Source of the DNA: Deltaproteobacteria bacterium
GTDB taxonomy: Bacteria > Lernaellota > Lernaellaia > JACKCT01
Length of the DNA stretch: 64,000 nucleotides
NCBI GenBank assembly: GCA_020633895.1
Contig: JACKCT010000003.1
Span: 310,001 to 374,000 of the forward strand
Direction of reading: 5' to 3'
The notes under the pieces were generated by a model, which saw only the letters and a list, made by a program, of their open reading frames with translations, was not told where the DNA came from and made no database searches. Of this stretch, positions 58,513-64,000 are shown one piece after another. The position numbers and the translations under genes were made by a program. Within the stretch, counting starts at the first letter, position 1; each line of letters opens with the position of its first letter.

Positions 58513-61500
58513 CTAGAATTCGGCGAAGGGCCGGACGCCGCCCTCGAGCTGGGGCGCCACGTCGGCCTGCGCCGCCCAGTTGCCCAGGCCCACCGGCGGG
58601 CACTGGCCGCAGTACGGATCGATACGCAGATTGTCCATCATGTAGTTCGTGGCGTCCCAGTCGATGAACGGGTCGATCCACCAACCGAACTTGCCTTGCA
58701 GGTAATCCACGCACCGCAGCGGAGCGCCCGCGCTACAGGTATAACGACCCACCACCGGGGTGTTGGCCGTGCAATAGCTCGTGCAGCCCTGCGGGACGAA
58801 CAACTGGCCGCCGTTCTGAATGGCTCCGAAGCCCGTCGAGGCCGTCTTGCCGACTGTGCTGAAGGCCAGCTTGGGCGCCTCGTAATAGAAGTTGCTCGTC
58901 TCGGTTTTGTAATCCCACGTTTTCGACGCATCGGGACGGTGCCAGACGAAGATATAGGTCTCCCAATAGTTGGAAGCGCCGGAGACGCGGTTCTTGCACG
59001 TCAGCAGGAAGACCGAATGCCAATCGTCGTCCAGACTATCGGAATGGGAGTGCGTCGCGCTCTGCACATCCTGCACGGAGTTGGCGTTCGCGAACGAGAC
59101 CTGCGTCTTGACCGTGTTGGTCCCTCGGAAATCCAGCTCCACAAGATAGCCGTTGAAGGACAGATCCCATGGCGTGTATCGCATGCGGACCGCGAGGTCG
59201 AGCCGGCGATTCTGCTCGTTGGCTCTCATATGAGCCTGGACGAAGTAGGCCCCGTCGATACGGTGCTGTTCACCCGGGCCGTTACTGCCGCAAACGCCGG
59301 AGTTGAAGTTCGACCACAGATAGGAACTGTTCTTCAACTTCGTCAGATCTTGATGGCAACTTCCCCACACCCAGGAGACACAGAAGAACTTGATGCCCCA
59401 TCCTTCGATGCAGTAGTCGCACACGGCAAAGCCGACGTCGAATGCGAATTGGACGATCCAGTTGAACAAGGTCCCGAACAGGCCGTTGAGATCCGACTGC
59501 AACTCGTTGTTGGCGTACTTGAACAAATGGTCGCCGATGTACCAGTGGATGCCCCAGAACTGCCAACTGATGATGACGATGTTGTCGCTCTTGAACGGTT
59601 TATCGCTGTTCTTGATGTCGTCGTTCTCCCAACCGAACGGATCCCGGTAGCCCTTGCTGGCCGGATACGGCGGCTTGGAGGTGTTGTCGCTGGAGGGGTT
59701 GTCGGACACCGTCGGCGGATAGCACTGGGTATCCATATTGAAGTCGACGATAACCGTGTACTCCTCGGCGGTGTAGTGGTCGTGACCGCCCACACACTGG
59801 TCGTCGCAACTGCCGGCCGTGGTCGAACACGCCGGACGCACGCCGGCCTGATAACCCTCGGGATGAGTCACCATCAGCTCGAAGGCGTATTTGTACGTAA
59901 AGTTCGGGTCCACATATTCACTGAAGATATAGGACCGCTCGCCGCCCGCGTTGGAAAACTCGAGAACGTTGACCGACGAGGAATAGCCCGAATAGGTGTA
60001 CCCGTTGCCGCCGTTGTACAGGTCGGTGATCGCCGGGTCGCCCGCATTGGGGATGGCATAGGCGTTGCCGGTGTTATCCCGGCCCAGGTTGAGCCAATAG
60101 CCCGTGTAGTGATAGGTGCCGTAGCACTGGCTGGGCGCGTTGTCCACGCTGCCGCAGGTGCCCGGACAGCTCCCATCGGACTTGATGCACTCATAGGTGC
60201 CGTTATCCGGCTCGGTCGGGAAGATGGGATCGCCCGAGCCGTTGTAGCTATTGGTGCTCCAACGAGTTACACGCCACCAGACGTTGTCCTGATCGGTGAG
60301 CACCTGCGTGGCGCAGTCGGGCATCACCTCGCTCATCTCGATCTTGACCAGACCGGTGTCGCAGTCCGCGCCGGTCAGGCCGCAGGGATCGTTGCCGTCC
60401 GGAGTGCCTTCCTCGTAGCAGATGTCGGCTTGCGACGGCGATCCGGCGGTCGTGACCGCACCCAGTTCGTGGATACGGGTACATCCGACCTGCGACGGAT
60501 TGGCCTCGTCGGGGCATTCGATCTGCAGAGCGTAGGTGTAGGTCGTGCCCGGACATGTGTCTTCATACTTATGGTAGCCCACGCAGTCGTTGACGATACC
60601 GCAGGCCGCCGGGTCGGTGCCCGAGTCGATCACCTCTTCCAACGCCGTCCAAGGCCCGGTCGGCCCGGACAGGGTGTCGCGATAAAGCAGGGTAATGGTG
60701 GTGCCGATCGGAGGCGCGTCCACGGCACTCGCCCAACGCCAAGCCACGCCGATCGCATCGTTCGTATTGTCGGATATATCGTCGACCAGACCGCAATACA
60801 CGGGCGTCTCGTCGGTGGTCGCGGTCGGGCACTCGCAGTCGAAGCGCCCCTCCTCGATGCACGATGCACCGAAGGACCAAGGCTGATCCGCGGTGTCGAC
60901 CGGGTCGCCCGAGCCGTCGGCGGTGACGCCGGCGACCATGTATTCATACACCGGCGAGAGCGTCTGGCCCGCGCAGCCCGGAGCGGTGGACGTGTAGTCG
61001 GAGCCGTCCAGGGCGTAGAGGCTGGAAACCGGCGCCGTCGTGTCGATGCGCAGGTCGGGATAGCTGCCGCCGTCGGGCACAATAAAGTAGGCGTTGTTGA
61101 CCATATTGGCCGAGTCGTCGGTCAACTGGTAGTTGCTCACCGCCCCCGTCGCCACCAATGTATCGCCGTACGTCGCCGAATAATCCGACGCCTTGTAGGC
61201 GATCACCTTGGCGCTAGGCGTTCCCGTGTCCTCGAAATCGAATTCCCCGGTCGGGAATCCGCTCGCGTCCGTTACCAGCATGACCGGCTGCAGGGCGCAG
61301 GAGGTGGAATCCACCGTCTTCTTTTCGGTGGAACGATAGACGTAGTACTGCGTCAGGTCCGGGATGTCGTTGTTGGGCGAAACCGTGTCCTCGCAGAACT
61401 CGGAGGGCGACGAACTCCAGGAAACGCGCATGCGATAGGCGTTGGTCAGCGGATCGGAGCTATAGGACGACACGTCCTGCACCAACATCTCCCACGGCGG

Positions 61501-63489
61501 CGAGAAACGGCCCGGAGGGCCGGAATAATCGTCGTACGCGTTGAACGACTGGGCGTCGTTGAAGTTGCCGCAATCCGAGTCGTAGGTATCCGGATCGGAC
61601 AGACAGCTATCCGTATCCCGGTAGGCGACGACCTCGTAGAGCTGCGTGCCGGCATCGAAATCGGTGGAATTGAACGTGGCCGACGAATCGTGGGCGCCGA
61701 TACCGAAGGACATGCCGTTGGGCGGACCGGACGAGGTTCCGCGTCCGGGCGCGCCTTCCTCATCGCGCCAGACGAACTTGCTACCGACCTTGTAGAACTT
61801 TTGGTCCTTGCAGGTGTCTTCGGCGGCGAGCACATTACTGCCGATGGCGCACGTCGTGTTCGCGTCGGAAATTTCCACCTTGGCGATCGGCGGGGTGCTG
61901 GGCAGGATACCCGTCACCACGTCGTCCGTGCGGTAGATCCAGTATTCGGAAACGTCCGGGTCGGTGGATTCGGTCCAAGCCACCGTGATGGAACCGCGGC
62001 CGTTCGACGGATCGGTCGAGTTCAGATAACACGCCGTATCCCACAGGGTGGTTCCGGTCGGCGGCGGCACCGAACCGGTGGCGCAGGTAATCGTCGAGGA
62101 GTCCTCGGCATCGGAATGCTGGTCGTCGCAATCGACGGCATGCACCCGGTATTGATACTCGGTATCCGCTTCGACCGACTCGTCCAGGTAGTTGTAAACG
62201 AGCTGGGCGCCGGTGGCCGGAATGATCGTCAGGAACTGATAGGCGCCCAGGTTGCCCGTCTCGTCTTCGTCGGCGCGATAGATTTCGTACCAGAGCACGT
62301 CGTTTTCGCCCAGGCCGTCGTCGCCCGAGCGGCCGATGGCCACGTTGATGCCGCGACCGCAACTACGGCACCCCGGGGTGACTGATCCCGGGGCCGGCGG
62401 GGCCAGACCGCAGTCTCGCGTAGGGGCCCGGCGCAGGTTGCGGGGATTGACGGAGGTCTGAACGGTCACTTCGCGGTAGGGCTCGCCGTTGATATAGGCG
62501 CGGGTCTGCCCTTTGCGCTTCTCGGCTTTTTGCGCGATGACCGAAACCGTCACGTCCACGCGGGAGATGACGCTGTCCAGCAGGTTGTAGTCCAGGCGGC
62601 CGTTATGGTTCAGGTCCTCACCCGGGTCCAACTCGTCATCGCCGTCGGTGTCTTCCGAGTTGCTCAGGTCGCCGCCGCTGTCTTGGGAAAGGAAGATCGC
62701 GCCGTCGGGAATCGGGCCGACCGAAACGGTGCCGGTCGGACCCTGAAACGTCCAAACGTAACCGCCGGCCATGAGCACCGCTTTTTCCGAGTCGGACAGC
62801 ACGCCGTCCCCGCTGGCGTCGCCCCACAGACTCGGGGGCGTCGAATCGTCGAAGTCGAAATCGCCCCAATAGGTCATCATCGGCGAGACGTGGGCGCCGT
62901 TCTTATAGGCCATGGTTCCGTCATCGTAGCGGATACCGAAGCCCACTTCCGTCGCTTCATCCTTGTTGATCCGGCGATAAAGCGACCGGTCGTTGGGGTG
63001 CGTCGAATAGTCTTCGTAATCGGGCTGGGTGCCGTTGATGTCGATGAAATAATGCACCGTCTCGGCGTCGGACTCGTAGTCCTGGCCCAAATATTCATAG
63101 GCGCCCGAAGGGCCGTATTCGATCTTGTTGGACGCGCCGGACTGCAGCTCGCTATAAGACGTCTCCCGGTCCGCGTTGAACAGAATTTCCCAAGGGGCGG
63201 CGTAGATCAGCGCCGGCTGGTTGCGGTCGGTGCGCGTATTGGCGCCGATCAGCGAAAGATCTTCCTTGAGGATCCCCACGGACGTCCGGCCCGACTGAGC
63301 GATTTCCACGCGCCGCTCTTCGTCGATGACGGCGTTCTGGAAGCCGGTGAACAAGGCGTAAACCACACCGACGACAATCAGGGCCAAGGCGGCGGCGACC
63401 AACAGCTCGACCAAGGTAAAACCTTGCCGGGACGCGGCGGCCGAATGACGGGGTTGACGGAATTTCAGCATCGTCAGCTTTCCTTGCAT
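58513..63489 (-). CDS. Giant prepilin-type multidomain protein (PilW-like N-terminus)
   Basis: A protein of about 1,658 residues. It begins with a prepilin leader and helix (SRQGFTLVELLVAAALALIV, residues about 20-40, then VVYALFTGFQN) like PilW minor pilins. Two EF-hand-like calcium loops follow (DASGDGVLSDSE near residue 223 and DTDGDDELDPGEDLNHNG near residue 278). Next is a long Cys-rich region of fibronectin-III-like repeats (from about 365; WYEIYRADED, EYQYRVHAVDC, EYWIYRTDD), and a C-terminal beta-rich, lectin/LamG-like part (about 1390-1620). PilW proteins are normally 250-400 residues. ATG 63489 is used; ATG 63471 is possible. It follows the PilX-like gene by 7 bases. A tip adhesin role is inferred. 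Confidence 0.85.
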   Translation of the reverse strand: MQGKLTMLKFRQPRHSAAASRQGFTLVELLVAAALALIVVGVVYALFTGFQNAVIDEERRVEIAQSGRTSVGILKEDLSLIGANTRTDRNQPALIYAAPWEILFNADRETSYSELQSGASNKIEYGPSGAYEYLGQDYESDAETVHYFIDINGTQPDYEDYSTHPNDRSLYRRINKDEATEVGFGIRYDDGTMAYKNGAHVSPMMTYWGDFDFDDSTPPSLWGDASGDGVLSDSEKAVLMAGGYVWTFQGPTGTVSVGPIPDGAIFLSQDSGGDLSNSEDTDGDDELDPGEDLNHNGRLDYNLLDSVISRVDVTVSVIAQKAEKRKGQTRAYINGEPYREVTVQTSVNPRNLRRAPTRDCGLAPPAPGSVTPGCRSCGRGINVAIGRSGDDGLGENDVLWYEIYRADEDETGNLGAYQFLTIIPATGAQLVYNYLDESVEADTEYQYRVHAVDCDDQHSDAEDSSTITCATGSVPPPTGTTLWDTACYLNSTDPSNGRGSITVAWTESTDPDVSEYWIYRTDDVVTGILPSTPPIAKVEISDANTTCAIGSNVLAAEDTCKDQKFYKVGSKFVWRDEEGAPGRGTSSGPPNGMSFGIGAHDSSATFNSTDFDAGTQLYEVVAYRDTDSCLSDPDTYDSDCGNFNDAQSFNAYDDYSGPPGRFSPPWEMLVQDVSSYSSDPLTNAYRMRVSWSSSPSEFCEDTVSPNNDIPDLTQYYVYRSTEKKTVDSTSCALQPVMLVTDASGFPTGEFDFEDTGTPSAKVIAYKASDYSATYGDTLVATGAVSNYQLTDDSANMVNNAYFIVPDGGSYPDLRIDTTAPVSSLYALDGSDYTSTAPGCAGQTLSPVYEYMVAGVTADGSGDPVDTADQPWSFGASCIEEGRFDCECPTATTDETPVYCGLVDDISDNTNDAIGVAWRWASAVDAPPIGTTITLLYRDTLSGPTGPWTALEEVIDSGTDPAACGIVNDCVGYHKYEDTCPGTTYTYALQIECPDEANPSQVGCTRIHELGAVTTAGSPSQADICYEEGTPDGNDPCGLTGADCDTGLVKIEMSEVMPDCATQVLTDQDNVWWRVTRWSTNSYNGSGDPIFPTEPDNGTYECIKSDGSCPGTCGSVDNAPSQCYGTYHYTGYWLNLGRDNTGNAYAIPNAGDPAITDLYNGGNGYTYSGYSSSVNVLEFSNAGGERSYIFSEYVDPNFTYKYAFELMVTHPEGYQAGVRPACSTTAGSCDDQCVGGHDHYTAEEYTVIVDFNMDTQCYPPTVSDNPSSDNTSKPPYPASKGYRDPFGWENDDIKNSDKPFKSDNIVIISWQFWGIHWYIGDHLFKYANNELQSDLNGLFGTLFNWIVQFAFDVGFAVCDYCIEGWGIKFFCVSWVWGSCHQDLTKLKNSSYLWSNFNSGVCGSNGPGEQHRIDGAYFVQAHMRANEQNRRLDLAVRMRYTPWDLSFNGYLVELDFRGTNTVKTQVSFANANSVQDVQSATHSHSDSLDDDWHSVFLLTCKNRVSGASNYWETYIFVWHRPDASKTWDYKTETSNFYYEAPKLAFSTVGKTASTGFGAIQNGGQLFVPQGCTSYCTANTPVVGRYTCSAGAPLRCVDYLQGKFGWWIDPFIDWDATNYMMDNLRIDPYCGQCPPVGLGNWAAQADVAPQLEGGVRPFAEF

Positions 63490-63496
63490 CGAATCT

Positions 63497-64000
63497 CTAC
63501 CAGTTGTCGTTGGCCGCAATATCGCCGGCGTCGATTTTTTCCCAGGACACGATTTCCCAAGCCGCGCGCCCGTAGGGCAACACCCGAGCGGCGTTCACGT
63601 GGTAGGGCGTGGGAGGCATGGTGTATTTCAAGCGCGGGTCGTAGGTCAGCAGCATCCGATGTCCCATCTGGATGCACGTGCTGCCCGAACCGGTGATGCA
63701 CGTGGAATCCTCGTGGTCATAAGACAAGCGGCCCGAATAATCCTGAATGATGGCGCCCCAGATGGACAAACGACCCGAGTCGTTGGTCTGGAACTGGGTC
63801 AGGGGGCTGATGGCGGGCGCCGGGTCGCCGCCCCAGGCCGCGCCGTTGGAGGTTCGCGGTCGGGCATAAACGCCGGTCTGGAAATCCTGGATCTGCGCCG
63901 TGGTCGGATCCGGGCACGTGGCGGTGGAGCCGCTGAACGTACAGGCGCCTCGGCCGAACGAGACCATCACGGCATGGATCTCCTCGTTCCCGTCGTCGCC
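63497..64000 (-). CDS. PilX-like minor pilin, 5' end cut by window edge
   Basis: The open frame enters from the right edge and ends at TAG 63497, giving 167 C-terminal residues. The end segment (GAIIQDYSGRLSYDHE, then LLTYDPRLKYTMPPTPY) follows the pattern at the C-terminus of deltaproteobacterial PilX-type minor pilins, where a strand ends in YDPR and a PP-aromatic motif. Four Cys residues could form disulfides. An internal GTG at 63970 is not needed as a start, because the frame stays open to 64000. It is immediately upstream of the giant prepilin gene, in a minor-pilin operon. Confidence 0.7.
   Translation of the reverse strand, partial: GDDGNEEIHAVMVSFGRGACTFSGSTATCPDPTTAQIQDFQTGVYARPRTSNGAAWGGDPAPAISPLTQFQTNDSGRLSIWGAIIQDYSGRLSYDHEDSTCITGSGSTCIQMGHRMLLTYDPRLKYTMPPTPYHVNAARVLPYGRAAWEIVSWEKIDAGDIAANDNW

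Noticed and set aside
58696-62385. A very long open frame (about 1,229 codons) on the plus strand opposite the giant prepilin gene
   Set aside because: It is an antisense shadow typical of GC-rich codon usage. The product is Val/Arg/Gly-rich without domains, while the minus-strand product has a clear prepilin start and domain repeats.
1-64000. tRNA, rRNA, CRISPR arrays, insertion sequences, prophage genes and attachment sites
   Set aside because: I looked for T-loop motifs, regularly spaced repeats, transposase or integrase motifs and terminal inverted repeats and saw none. The two-copy hairpin and the four-unit tandem repeat do not have CRISPR form.

Overview
The window is GC-rich, almost fully coding DNA from a Gram-negative, diderm bacterium of deltaproteobacterial grade (Myxococcota, Desulfobacterota or a neighbouring candidate phylum). 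Four things support this: a complete division and cell-wall (dcw) cluster with a meso-diaminopimelate-type MurE; a pilMNOPQ-aroB block with an outer-membrane secretin; a PATAN/DUF4388 protein; and a sigma-54 promoter in front of a pseudopilin gene. The species cannot be named from the sequence. No rRNA, tRNA, CRISPR array, IS element or phage gene was found. Both edges cut genes: a beta-propeller glycosidase on the left and a PilX-like minor pilin on the right.

Layout. 1-5400 (minus): a TetR regulator with a palindromic operator, an HlyD-type adaptor, an ABC ATPase and an ABC-2 permease, then an aquaporin and a partial glycosidase. 5700-7830 (plus): an orphan ParA/MinD-type ATPase and a site-2 protease with CBS domains. 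7835-10960 (minus): a secretin-N-domain protein and two tandem membrane-anchored SGNH hydrolases. 11008-12774 (plus): a PATAN/DUF4388 protein. 13102-14658 (minus): a divergent MBOAT-like membrane protein, which with the SGNH pair may form an extracytoplasmic acylation module.

15000-34055 (plus): the dcw operon mraZ-rsmH-ftsL-ftsI-murE-murF-mraY-murD-ftsW-murG-murC-murB-ddl-ftsQ-ftsA-ftsZ. It is headed by an AT-rich control region with a sigma-70-like promoter and two MraZ boxes, and it is closed by a strong terminator. These genes make lipid II from UDP-GlcNAc-enolpyruvate onward and assemble the septal ring. 34195-36703 (minus): rlmB, a short-chain dehydrogenase and recO.

36886-43264: a sigma-54-driven pseudopilin, a B-box zinc-finger/pseudopilin-like gene pair, two exported proteins of unknown function, and a ParA ATPase coupled to a lysine/alanine-rich membrane protein. 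43326-51563: a membrane HExxH protein coupled to a TPR lipoprotein, a B12-binding radical SAM enzyme, a GNAT acetyltransferase, and a beta-propeller protein with two small membrane proteins. 51676-58166 (minus): pilM-N-O-P-Q, aroB and a lipoprotein. 58513-64000 (minus): a very large (about 1,658-residue) prepilin-type protein and a PilX-like minor pilin, presumably the surface and tip components of the pilus whose alignment complex lies beside them.

The most unusual signals are: (i) a 44-base hairpin element present twice, 28.6 kb apart in opposite orientation, whose inner stem differs by two compensatory base-pair swaps; (ii) the giant multidomain prepilin; (iii) a cluster of perfect inverted repeats after ftsZ that could be a small RNA; and (iv) the divergent MBOAT/SGNH neighbourhood.
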